A stretch of 25,461 nt of DNA from a virus: positions 1 to 25,461 of IMG/VR virus record IMGVR_UViG_3300011113_000562; one strand, given 5' to 3'. Positions 17,701 through 24,738 of the stretch are shown piece by piece (position 1 is the stretch's first letter; every line of letters starts with the position of its first letter). Under the pieces are notes generated by a model. That model searched no databases, was not told the DNA's origin, and saw only the letters and a program-made list of their open reading frames with translations. Position numbers and translations under genes: made by a program.

Positions 17701-20700
17701 ATTACTTCATAATTTCCAGAATAAAGACTGGTAATTACTCCAGAAAGAACAGAAACATTTACATAGTCTCCACTCTGAAGATTATGTGTGGAAGCCGTAG
17801 ATACTGTTACTCGATTTAATGTTGTTGTACCTTCTACTGTATTTTCATAATTTGTTGTAAGACTGTGTGTATTGCCAAGACCGATATTTGTAAAATACAC
17901 CAGAGATGCTGTAGTTGCAATCCCCACAAATGATCCTGTTGTCCCCAATCCAACTTTAATTGTAGAAATACCTAGCAAATTATCACCAAGACGTGCAGCA
18001 TATAAAACACTATCATTTGAGAGTTGCCAACTACTTACTCCATCTGTTGAAATTGAAATTGCATTTCCACCGTTTGCATTATAGATTAATTGTGTTCCTG
18101 TTTCAATTTCATGTTTTGGTAACCATAATGATTGAGTGGGAATTGTAATTTGAGTAAGTCCTGCACCAGGATTTGTAAAGGTTAAAGTATATCCAATTCC
18201 TGGTCCAGCCGTAGTTCCAAGTCCAACAGATTCTTTTGGATCAAAATAAATTTGCTTATCTAATTTTAGATTATATGATGATGTAGAAATGCCAAAAGGT
18301 AATATGAACTTCCTTGGTTTTTCTGTAATTGCAATTCCAGCAGAAATTGTTGTTATACCTTGAGTTTCATTATAACTACGTCTTACCCTAATTCTGGATG
18401 AAACTGAATCTACGTTTAGAACTTTTATCTGTTCTCCAAGAACTTGGTAAACATCATTTTCTTTGATTGTAACCAAATTTCCAGAAACATTGAAATATGT
18501 TACCAATCCAGTATATCCAGTAGATCCAATTCCAGTGGTTAATAAAAGTTCATTTGCAATTGTTGTAATTTTTCCATTTGTATTGATTCCAGAGGCTGTA
18601 AATGAAATTGTTTCGTGATTGAGATAATTATGTGGATTTGGTGAATATCCAACAAAATTCTTAGAATTTGCAATTGGTGCCACTTGAACATTACTCAATG
18701 TTGAAGTTCCAATTCCAATACTTGTTACTTGTTTTCCACCAACAACTGAAACCTTTGCTGAAATTCCATATCCTCCAGTGGTAGTATTATCAAATATAAT
18801 TTTGTCACCAACTTGATAATTTATACCACCGGTTGAAATTCCAATAGAATCAATTCCTGATTTTGTTGTACTCTTAATCAGAGATAATTGTTTTTTAATT
18901 TTATTTGAATCTAAAACATAATCATAATAACTTCTAGATTTTGTAAAATGGTATGGATGTGTGTTTCTACTCCAATTGGTTTGATTAATATCAATTTCAT
19001 CTTGATTGGAACTTGCAAGATAATTAAATTCTATTGGATTTGATTTATAAACGTTTCCAATTACATAAGGGAATATTGGTCTTCTATATGAACGGAATAT
19101 TCCAGTAGATTCATTTACAGAATTTATGGTACAGAAATATGCATATGTGCCATCAGGATATTCTGGAGTTGGGCCATATTTTCCATTACACTCATCCAAA
19201 TCTCCAGCATTTGTAAATACATAATCTTCAACAAAAAATCCTAAAGGATATCTGAGAATATTTGGTCTTACAGAACTTGAAACCTGAGTATAACCAGAAA
19301 GCATTCTCTTTACAGATCCATTAGAATCAAATCCATATGGTCCATATATTGGATTTCCATCATATGCCCAACCAATAATTGGTGAGTGAGATGAAGAATC
19401 AATCTCAGATCCTCCAGAAGTTCTTAAATCTGGAACATAAATTGGAATAGAATCTAATAATTGTTTTGCAAGAACAGATGATCTCAGTCCTCTAGCTGCA
19501 TACGCATGACCATATTGTAATCCGTAGTCTTCATTTTTTGATTTCTGTAAGATACCATCATCAGAATTAATTTGATTGAAATAGAATAATCTTTCTACTT
19601 CATTAATTCTCCATGATTTTATTTCTGCTTCAAATTGAGCTTCAGACCCTGCAGCAATTACATCAATATTTGTTCCTTCGGAATATCCAAGACCTTCAAA
19701 TACCACTTTAACATCTACCAATTGACCATTTTGTACAACTGGTACTAATACTGCTCCAGATCCAGTCGAACTATTAATAATTAAATTTGGAGAAGAATTA
19801 TAATCATATCCTGGTTTTGTTACAAAAACTTGTTTAATTTTTCCGTTTGAAATAACAGGTATTACTTCTGCACCAGATCCACTATTGAGAGAAAATGTTG
19901 GTTGTCTATTATAATTAATAATCTCTTCGCTTCCATATTGAACACCAGAAGAAGTAAGAGAAACTGAAGTAATATTTCCTCTAAAAATTGGTTTTAAAAT
20001 AGCTTCAAAACTTTGTCCAGATAATGTTGATATACCAATTCTACTTTTGATTGTAAGTTGAATTGTAGATCCCCCACTTACATATCCACTACCACTATTA
20101 ACGACAGAAATTGTTCCAATTTTCTTTTTCTTTACTGTCGATAATAATTTGTGATTTCCAGTACCAAATGAAGTTAAATCTACAGTATTAATACCAACTG
20201 CTGAATCAGTAAATGTTTTGTGCAATTTGACAGTAAATCCATCTTGAACTGCAACGTAATATTTTGCACCAGTCGTAAGACCACCAACATTGGTTCCACC
20301 TTGAGTATCGTAAATTACTTCTTCAGAATCCCTGAATTTATGATAAGAAGAAAATCCAATCGTATCGTTAGTTATATTGACCTGTAATGCCCCCGCAGAA
20401 GAGTTGAAGGATGAAGAGTGGTCAAACTCGATTAAATTAGGTTTTACTAAAGCTCCAGATCCACCTCCACCAGTAACAGTAATAATTGGATCTTCAAGAT
20501 AATCAAAACCGGGATCGATAACATCAACACGAACTAAAGATCCCGTTACAGTACAAATACCAGTAGCACCAAATCCAATTGCATCCGCAATATGAAGAGT
20601 TGGTGGATTGATAACATCATAATCAGTTCCAGATGCAGTTGGAACTACTTTTTGTAATGGACCGTAGAAAATAATATCAGATGTCTTATAGTTAATTAAT

Positions 20701-22823
20701 TCTACACCATTAATGAATATTCCAGTTGAACCTACTGGAGTATCATATGAAGATTCATCACTCTCTGGTAGAGATATTTTGCGGATGAGTTTTTGTGGTT
20801 CAACTTGCTTAGAATTTAAAAATCCGTCACTAAAATCATATAAGAAAAACTTATTATCCGATACTGTTCCATTTACTGAGATGTAATTTTCAGTAAAAAT
20901 ATTTTCTCTACTTCTTGCAATACTTATAGTAGTATTGTTTACTCTTTTAACAAAGTAAATTCCTGCCAGAAGATCCAGTTTATTATTTTCATCTGTTGGG
21001 TTATAAACAATTGCATCTCCAGTTATAAATCCATGTGTTCCAATTATCAGTTGAGTTCCAGAAAAAGAACCTGAAAAAGTAATTGACCGATCATTAATTG
21101 CTAATGGATTGTTGTAGTAAGTTGGAAGTGAGTTAGATGCAACATATAAAGTATCACCAAGGTCAGTATAAACATTTTGTACGTTAGTTGTATACTTTGT
21201 TAAACTTGGATAATTTGTTGTTGAGACTTTTGAAAGATTTTTTCTTACAGTATAAAAAATATTGGGATTTAACTGTCCTTGGCCAGTAATATTAAATGAT
21301 AACTTGCTATCAAATCCAGAAATATTTGATGAATATGTTGCAGTAATATTTTCTGGTACAATTTGACCGTAAAATTCTCTACTATTAGATGAGATTAAAG
21401 TAATTGTATCTCCAATTACAAAGTCGTGTTCATCATACAGATTAACTCGATAAGTATATGTTGAAATATCTACCAGTTGTAAAGATTTTACATCATATCT
21501 TACTGGAACATTAAAGAACCAATTATTAGCCTTTGCAGAACTTAAGTTTGATCCAAGACTTTCGATTTCAATTCTTTCATCATTTTCATAATAATAGGTT
21601 TTATCAAGAATTTTTAAATCAGATAATACTCCGGTTATTCTTACCTTTACAACATTATCTGTGGACATTCCAACATACCCATAAGCATACGAATCCAGTA
21701 CAACTTCTTTTTCTGATGTAATGGTTGATGTAATATTGGAGCATCCCAAGAACTGATTTATAGTTTTTTCTTCATAAGTAACAGAAAACTCAGTATCTGT
21801 GGATTGGTTTATAATTAAAGTACCAGACTTAGGAAAACCAACAGTTGAATCTACTTCAAGAGTTGTAACACCTATTCCTGCTGTGTTTATTACTCTTGTT
21901 TTTGGGTGAATTGAAAAAACACCATATTCTTGGAAATCTTTATCTTGATCGTAATCAAGACTTACGATAAAATATTCTTTTTGTCCTCTAAGTATTCTTT
22001 CTACTTTTGAAACAGTTCCTTTTGCTGGTTCAAAAAATCCATCATCTTGATATAAGGTAGCACCAACAAGATCATTTGGATCTCCTTGGATTTTTTCTAC
22101 AACTAAGTCTTTTGTGATATAATAGCGAGCATCAGAAGGTTGAATTAAATAATCGCTTGGTTTAATGACAGAAGCCTCAGTGTCCCCATACAGAGCATAG
22201 AATAAGATCTTGAATGAGTTATCTGTTCCTTTAGATGAATAGAAATCTTTTACCTGTTTGAGAAATAATGATTCATCAAGATTAGAATATAAATTTCTTC
22301 CATCAAATCCTGGAGAAATTTGCTTTTTGACCTTGAGTAAAAATTCTTTGAGGAAAAGAATACTCAAATTTAATACTGTAGTTCCAGATTCGTGTTCAGC
22401 AATTTCAGAATCTGAAAATACAAGTTGGTCTACTGATGTTGAATCTTGATATGCTGTTGTTCCAGAAAATCCTCTTTTACAATTTACAAATGATGTAGAA
22501 GTTTTTGACTCATACGTGATGATTTCATTATCAATTAGAAGTAATCCGTAAGAATTGGGAAATCCACTTGTCGATTCAACATTAATTGTAGAATCATAAA
22601 ATTCTACAAAAGAACTCAGAGTAGTAGACTCAGTTAATTTTAAAAGACTATCTAATTTTACATATTGATCAATATTCTGTAAAATATCAGATGGCCCGCT
22701 TTGAAAATCTAAAGATTTGTAGTATTGCGATAAAAATTCAAGGAGAAGAGGAAATTCTTCTCTTACATATGATGGAACTTGATTTTCAACAATTAAACTC
22801 GTCTTGACTCTTAATTCTGACAT
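11781..22823 (-). CDS. Giant baseplate-wedge protein in the gp7 position (3680 aa)
   Basis: This protein lies between gp6 and gp8, the slot of T4 gp7 (1032 residues, wedge initiator), and has 3680 residues (roughly 390 kDa). The N-terminal helical region (about 1-75 and 145-235) includes FLSQYYKSLDF, then FLKEFLLKVKKQ and VKDFYSSKGTDNSFKILFYA, a pattern I recognise from N-termini of large tail proteins. An IDNEIITYE...RGFSGTT module (85-140) interrupts it. The rest is a string of beta-rich modules. About 14 GY repeats lie at 730-800, 898-1075, 1315-1375, 1743-1862, 3010-3145 and 3408-3485. There is a YHYH-like domain at 1130-1235 and a triplicated unit at 2247-2578. A second ...RGWLGTG module is near 2775-2830, and a VFINDVLQVPGTGY surface-type module is at 3178-3265. 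Short VGIGTT-like motifs recur throughout. No signal peptide or membrane segment is seen. The start is one base after the gp6 stop (TAA T ATG) with no clear ribosome site. The gp7 role is inferred from position, and it may be the protein called VrlC in some cyanophage annotations. Confidence 0.9.
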   Translation of the reverse strand: MSELRVKTSLIVENQVPSYVREEFPLLLEFLSQYYKSLDFQSGPSDILQNIDQYVKLDSLLKLTESTTLSSFVEFYDSTINVESTSGFPNSYGLLLIDNEIITYESKTSTSFVNCKRGFSGTTAYQDSTSVDQLVFSDSEIAEHESGTTVLNLSILFLKEFLLKVKKQISPGFDGRNLYSNLDESLFLKQVKDFYSSKGTDNSFKILFYALYGDTEASVIKPSDYLIQPSDARYYITKDLVVEKIQGDPNDLVGATLYQDDGFFEPAKGTVSKVERILRGQKEYFIVSLDYDQDKDFQEYGVFSIHPKTRVINTAGIGVTTLEVDSTVGFPKSGTLIINQSTDTEFSVTYEEKTINQFLGCSNITSTITSEKEVVLDSYAYGYVGMSTDNVVKVRITGVLSDLKILDKTYYYENDERIEIESLGSNLSSAKANNWFFNVPVRYDVKSLQLVDISTYTYRVNLYDEHDFVIGDTITLISSNSREFYGQIVPENITATYSSNISGFDSKLSFNITGQGQLNPNIFYTVRKNLSKVSTTNYPSLTKYTTNVQNVYTDLGDTLYVASNSLPTYYNNPLAINDRSITFSGSFSGTQLIIGTHGFITGDAIVYNPTDENNKLDLLAGIYFVKRVNNTTISIARSRENIFTENYISVNGTVSDNKFFLYDFSDGFLNSKQVEPQKLIRKISLPESDESSYDTPVGSTGIFINGVELINYKTSDIIFYGPLQKVVPTASGTDYDVINPPTLHIADAIGFGATGICTVTGSLVRVDVIDPGFDYLEDPIITVTGGGGSGALVKPNLIEFDHSSSFNSSAGALQVNITNDTIGFSSYHKFRDSEEVIYDTQGGTNVGGLTTGAKYYVAVQDGFTVKLHKTFTDSAVGINTVDLTSFGTGNHKLLSTVKKKKIGTISVVNSGSGYVSGGSTIQLTIKSRIGISTLSGQSFEAILKPIFRGNITSVSLTSSGVQYGSEEIINYNRQPTFSLNSGSGAEVIPVISNGKIKQVFVTKPGYDYNSSPNLIINSSTGSGAVLVPVVQNGQLVDVKVVFEGLGYSEGTNIDVIAAGSEAQFEAEIKSWRINEVERLFYFNQINSDDGILQKSKNEDYGLQYGHAYAARGLRSSVLAKQLLDSIPIYVPDLRTSGGSEIDSSSHSPIIGWAYDGNPIYGPYGFDSNGSVKRMLSGYTQVSSSVRPNILRYPLGFFVEDYVFTNAGDLDECNGKYGPTPEYPDGTYAYFCTINSVNESTGIFRSYRRPIFPYVIGNVYKSNPIEFNYLASSNQDEIDINQTNWSRNTHPYHFTKSRSYYDYVLDSNKIKKQLSLIKSTTKSGIDSIGISTGGINYQVGDKIIFDNTTTGGYGISAKVSVVGGKQVTSIGIGTSTLSNVQVAPIANSKNFVGYSPNPHNYLNHETISFTASGINTNGKITTIANELLLTTGIGSTGYTGLVTYFNVSGNLVTIKENDVYQVLGEQIKVLNVDSVSSRIRVRRSYNETQGITTISAGIAITEKPRKFILPFGISTSSYNLKLDKQIYFDPKESVGLGTTAGPGIGYTLTFTNPGAGLTQITIPTQSLWLPKHEIETGTQLIYNANGGNAISISTDGVSSWQLSNDSVLYAARLGDNLLGISTIKVGLGTTGSFVGIATTASLVYFTNIGLGNTHSLTTNYENTVEGTTTLNRVTVSTASTHNLQSGDYVNVSVLSGVITSLYSGNYEVISAGGTQFTYSIVDYPESSLYMQDDGELKYTTSSSQVYGSIVGINLASKGLAYKTLPKVSYVESGIGTGAILVSYGTSIGSINKVEIQDIGFDYPSDLSLRPTANLPQILEVKELYSFKSIGIASVGRNYNTAPSLIVVDELTGKINSQANLKYDLGDKQVTILSNAYNLNKETTAIRAVNNGNGIGISTIKFIPASQDVVVTLGSSFSDPETYPFAIGDRILIENISVGIGSTAKGYNSENYGYQFFTIVNLDPNIGGIGGTVSYNISGLLGINEIPGNYDPINSAGRIIPEKDLPIFVPEFKTNNFLEGETVNSQSASGEVIRWNDKNSLLKVSSDRDFNSGEIVIGESSKAEAEISRVLNFNSIYDVKSSSVVKKGWQKETGFLNNDLQKIHDNDYYQYFSYSIKTNVQFETWDGSVDELNHPVGFKKFADLQIKSSPDAVGIGSTVDAETNVIVELDSSLNVHCKSDFDLARENNIFVRDYASNQIIFESAILQDYLESVGNRVLMIDDLSPEFNSNPRSTKYSNIDVFTLSTARYKKYVTFVNDLSYADQNQILLVSLLHDGNYGYLNQYGKIYNDHDLGAFDFSVYGSEGVLEFHPNYYEENSYNVSFSALAVSDLTTPVGQLSLGNIVSIASSSVTLPSGTSTASTIVGIASTYRGSKIYVVIGATDGSYYEVDELSLVHDGTNVSYMDYGQLNTGSLSSFGSPGIGTYYSYLSGSNLKVDLVPYSGLTTSYFVNTIRVSIANSTAVGVGTSNIFDGFVGSGFTSIASSGSPTAVNVTSFPSDHDAAYYVGVVEDLTNNQYQISEMVVLKNQSNAYISEFGYIHTDGSLGDFTVARIGDDTVLQFTPRANIQTQVRVYQEAITALHAHDYPREISLNNAAVDGGHALYEGTAISSKKNFGLTHRQRPIFERYFEGTSTDIVDLTNDRLKIPEHFFVTGEKLYYEYGGSDTSSANAVGIATTTITGIGLTDKLPRTLYAYKVDNLYLKFAGSAADALSSPPKFLDITSVGIGTSHIIKGSNQNARSIIAIDNVIQSPIVGTSVTTSTGTYVEAITNVITLSGITSIFSGDLIKIDNEIMRLDTLGFGATNVAIVQRGWLGTGIATHQVGTLVTKLAGNYNIDANTIYFANSPWGQIPFTNPTNRPDEQDYVGLITGSSFSGRVFLKSGDVNSSSDAYFYNKVFDDISESFTGVNTSFIIKSQGSNVTGISTSNAVILINQIFQQPSRNTLPVSINGNYGLSESSGITTISFTGNATQSYDINASGLPRKGILVSVGSTAGFGFQPLVSAGGTAIVSVAGTIQSISIGNSGSGYRSGAQIVRVGVGTSSTRTPNIQFIGTAAVQNGRVVSIAITNPGTGYTSTNPPVVFIDSPLSYSNIPLIYSSSSVSGVGSGAKVDIIVGQGSSVINFEIRNSGYGYGQGEILTVAIGGTVGIPTNTSLTYREFQLTVDRTHTDSFAGWSLGDLQVIDSFDSLFDGERKTFPIKINDALTSIRTRPGSNIDIQATLLVFINDVLQVPGTGYIFRGGNLITFPEPPKSGDTSKILFYKGNSNVDVVLVDVLEPIEVGDNLQLIDDSIFLTQDERLVTNIPASDYVNTNTYFNPGLTYGETYVRPVTLCYQTEDRIIDGKEEGKTRVLYEPFVQPTTNIINSLGITSSSVFVESAKTFFDSQKENTVGNTNYKKIIITSQDSVAGAAATAVVSAAGTITSFVISDGGYGYTSAPDVIVSNPVGLGTTYRASGSATITNGVVTSIGVSAIGYGYTSTNPPLVLIQTPKVTKEEISNVTFEGDFGIITGIKTTSVSVATTGLVFDFFIPKNSYLRDLSINTVGIATTGISGIQTGYYFVIKNSNVGKGVTAKDESGATVGIGTTCLDNIYKAVAVSIAQTGVPGIGLTYVAQVTVSLTSYNGLTGLGFSSFYGEYSWGRLSTMSRTYPKAFTNYNNGIAGVSSSPTVQRLLSLKYRDYTT
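12369..12602 (-). repeat. C-terminal GY beta-repeat pair of the 3680-aa protein
   Basis: Residues about 3408-3485 contain SFVISDGGYGYTSAPDVIV and SIGVSAIGYGYTSTNPPLVL. The two copies are very alike at the GYGYTS core. The block precedes a non-repetitive C-terminal domain of about 190 residues. Confidence 0.75.
13029..13292 (-). other. Fibre-type surface module (VFINDVLQVPG) in the 3680-aa protein
   Basis: Residues about 3178-3265 read SFDSLFDGERKTFPIKIN, then LLVFINDVLQVPGTGYIF, ITFPEPPKSGD and ILFYKGN. This layout (F.G..T.FPL, LLVFINGVLQ.PG, ITF.EAP..GD) is one I recognise from many phage tail-fibre and surface proteins. A degenerate copy with VILINQIFQQPS lies at about 2895-2945 of the same protein. 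Confidence 0.6.
13389..13796 (-). repeat. Three GY beta-repeats in the 3680-aa protein
   Basis: Residues about 3010-3145 contain SIGNSGSGYRSGAQIVRVG, AITNPGTGYTSTNPPVVFI and EIRNSGYGYGQGEILTVAI in tandem, each followed by a small-residue turn. The unit matches the repeats of gp14. Confidence 0.78.
15090..16085 (-). repeat. Triplicated ~80-residue unit in the 3680-aa protein
   Basis: Residues about 2247-2578 hold three diverged copies of one unit. Copy A has LVSLLHDGNYGYLNQYGKIY then LEFHPNYYEENSYNVSFSAL. Copy B has ELSLVHDGTNVSYMDYGQL then LKVDLVPYSG. Copy C has MVVLKNQSNAYISEFGYIHT then VLQFTPRANIQTQVRVYQEA. Each copy has the order YY.V.E--L-HDG-(S)Y---YG.I-T--LG.F----L.F.P-----VRV. Connectors of about 40-45 residues separate copies. 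I know no function for it. It is presumably a beta-sandwich-like structural unit. Confidence 0.65.
17240..17600 (-). repeat. Three diverged GY repeats in the 3680-aa protein
   Basis: Residues about 1743-1862 carry NLASKGLAYKTLPKVSYVE, EIQDIGFDYPSDLSLRP and GIASVGRNYNTAPSLIVVD. The GxGY core is degraded to GLAY, GFDY and GRNY, suggesting older copies than those near the C-terminus. Confidence 0.6.
19119..19436 (-). other. YHYH-like domain inside the 3680-aa protein
   Basis: Residues about 1130-1235 include WAYDGNPIYGPYGFDSNGS (from about 1151) and LDECNGKYGPTPEYPDGTYA, followed by YFCT. This is the characteristic arrangement of the YHYH domain family (AYDG.PIYGPYG, then LDECNGR..P..YP.G.YHY). 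The eponymous YHYH tetrad is replaced by YAYF here. Two cysteines, about residue 1212 and just after YAYF, could pair. The function of YHYH domains is not established. The domain is preceded by GHAYAARGLRSSVLAKQL and lies directly after a GY-repeat array. Confidence 0.8.
19599..20132 (-). repeat. Four GY beta-repeats before the YHYH-like domain
   Basis: Residues about 898-1075 of the 3680-residue protein contain SVVNSGSGYVSGGSTIQL, SLTSSGVQYGSEEIINY, FVTKPGYDYNSSPNLIIN and VVFEGLGYSEGTNIDVIA with regular 35-50 residue spacing and SGSGAEV- or GSGAVLV-type turns. They form the longest continuous run of this repeat in the protein. Confidence 0.72.
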
Positions 22824-22824
22824 A

Positions 22825-24738
22825 TTACAATCTGATTAAATTCCCGTTTGTGTAACTTGAGGTTACTGTGTATGTTGATCCAGAAATATTTGCTCCAGAT
22901 GAAATATCATCTGTCTGCATATTTAATACACTGTTATTAATATCTAGTTGCAAATAAAGATCCTCTTTTCCAATAACATCATTTGATTTTGGTGATGCAG
23001 AAATTTCAACGATTCTGACTCCATCCTTTGCTTTTAACGCTCCAGTAATTTTAATTGGATATAATCTGACTTCTCCTCTTTCATAATCAATTGTACCTAC
23101 ATTATTTCTAACAATTACTGGCTCAGTTGGGGAATTGAGTTTGAACAGAAATAATGATCCTGTTTTTTGATCTGAATTTGGTAAATCGCCAAGATAAACA
23201 GTATCTACAATTCCATCAACAGTGAATCCCGAACTTTTGATATTATATCCACTCTTTGTATTTTTTAAATGGAATCCATTTCCAAAACAAAGTTCATAAT
23301 CAGCAAGCGCATCAACTTTCGCTTGCATATTACGACGAATTATGATTTTTGTGATGTTTGAAGTAATTGCTTGATGACTATCATCAACTATTTTCTGAAA
23401 TTTACTATATTTAAATTTCGAACCATACTTATTCAGTTCAATTGAGTCTGAATAAGCAGATATATTGCTTTGAATTGTTGATTTTAGAGTTCCTGCTCCT
23501 GGAGACAGGTTTGCATTATAATATGCAACAGTATCATACTCAACGTATAAGTATTTTAAATCAATAATTTCCGCTACAATACCTGCAACAGTATATTTTC
23601 TCAATTCTGTTACAATTTTGTTCTTTAGAATATCGGAAACAAAATCTCCGTTGTAAGGTTTAATTGAAATGAAGACTTTTCCGTATTTTGGTGGATTTAA
23701 AGTTTCACCACCAAAGACTGAAATTGATTCCGTCTCTGGAAAAATCTTTGGAACAATAACTTCGTAGTCTGCTGCTGTTACTGCACGATTTTGAGATGCA
23801 TAGATTCTTGGTGCATACTTTTTAATTGAATCTACGGACTCAATTTCTTGACCATTGTTTGATGAAACATCAGTTGTAATTTCTGAAATCGAAGTTGTGA
23901 CTGGAGTACCATTATTATCTAAAATTCTACCCGAATAGGTGAAATTTGATATTCCATTACCATACTTTCCATTTGTTGTTACATAGGAAACCTCAATATA
24001 ATTGAGATTATCAAGTTTAACACCAAAAATTCCATCTCCAAAAATTAATTCATATCTTTGGTCTTCAATTTCTTGAATGAAGAAAACTTTTGATGTTGAG
24101 TTAATTCCAATTAAATTGTCTGCAAGGGTAAATTTCCTCGTAACAGTGCTGTTCTGCGTGTTCCTGACCGTTACACGTATCGATGACGTGTCAATATTAG
24201 CATTGGTCAGAATAAACTTTTGATTTGGATTATTTGCATCAACAGTAAATGTTTGTGTGAGATATGTGCCTTCGTATACAGTGATTGAATCAAAAGTTGC
24301 AATATTATTAACAACTGGCTTTGTAATTGGATCTAAGATATTGAATGTATAACTTGAACCTTCATAAGAAGTTGAACTTGTACAAACAAGACCCTTCTGA
24401 AGTGTTAATGTAAGGGGAACAGTAGATTGTGCTGATGTATCGACAAACAAAGAAATTGTTGCAACAGAAGATCTTCTCGACTTTGGCACATAACCAATGG
24501 CTCTTGCAAGAGAAACAACATTTTCTCTTAAAGTTGCCGAATCAATGAAAACTTCGTTGCTAACCATGTTAGCGTTGTACGAAGTAATGTATGTATTATA
24601 TGCAAGAGTGTCAATAATTGTTGATAAATTAGAACCTTCGAAATCATAGTCAGTAAAATTAGAGTTCGCTCTCAGATATTCCTTGAGAGAACTCTTAATT
24701 TGATCGAAATCGAGATTGCTAAAATTTACTAGTGCCAT
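22825..24738 (-). CDS. gp6: gp6 baseplate wedge subunit
   Basis: This is the wedge protein whose ring holds the six baseplate wedges together in T4-like phages. The length of 637 residues is close to T4 gp6 (660). The N-terminus carries the family blocks DYDFEGSNLSTIIDTLAYNT (30-49) and LRENVVSLARAIGYVPKS (70-87). The middle has the NRAVTAADYEVIVPKIFPE region (about 313-331) followed by YGKVFISIKP, as in baseplate J-like proteins. A Lys/Arg-rich IIIRRNMQAKVD segment lies near 465-476. The ATG follows the gp25 TAA with no base between them, and no Shine-Dalgarno sequence is visible, so coupled translation with gp25 is likely. The next gene begins one base after its stop. Confidence 0.96.
   Translation of the reverse strand: MALVNFSNLDFDQIKSSLKEYLRANSNFTDYDFEGSNLSTIIDTLAYNTYITSYNANMVSNEVFIDSATLRENVVSLARAIGYVPKSRRSSVATISLFVDTSAQSTVPLTLTLQKGLVCTSSTSYEGSSYTFNILDPITKPVVNNIATFDSITVYEGTYLTQTFTVDANNPNQKFILTNANIDTSSIRVTVRNTQNSTVTRKFTLADNLIGINSTSKVFFIQEIEDQRYELIFGDGIFGVKLDNLNYIEVSYVTTNGKYGNGISNFTYSGRILDNNGTPVTTSISEITTDVSSNNGQEIESVDSIKKYAPRIYASQNRAVTAADYEVIVPKIFPETESISVFGGETLNPPKYGKVFISIKPYNGDFVSDILKNKIVTELRKYTVAGIVAEIIDLKYLYVEYDTVAYYNANLSPGAGTLKSTIQSNISAYSDSIELNKYGSKFKYSKFQKIVDDSHQAITSNITKIIIRRNMQAKVDALADYELCFGNGFHLKNTKSGYNIKSSGFTVDGIVDTVYLGDLPNSDQKTGSLFLFKLNSPTEPVIVRNNVGTIDYERGEVRLYPIKITGALKAKDGVRIVEISASPKSNDVIGKEDLYLQLDINNSVLNMQTDDISSGANISGSTYTVTSSYTNGNLIRL

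Noticed and set aside
11781-22823. Possible fusion or sequencing merger of several genes, or an intein, in the 11-kb gene
   Set aside because: The frame is continuous with uniform composition and module types, and no intein splice motifs or homing endonuclease motifs are visible.
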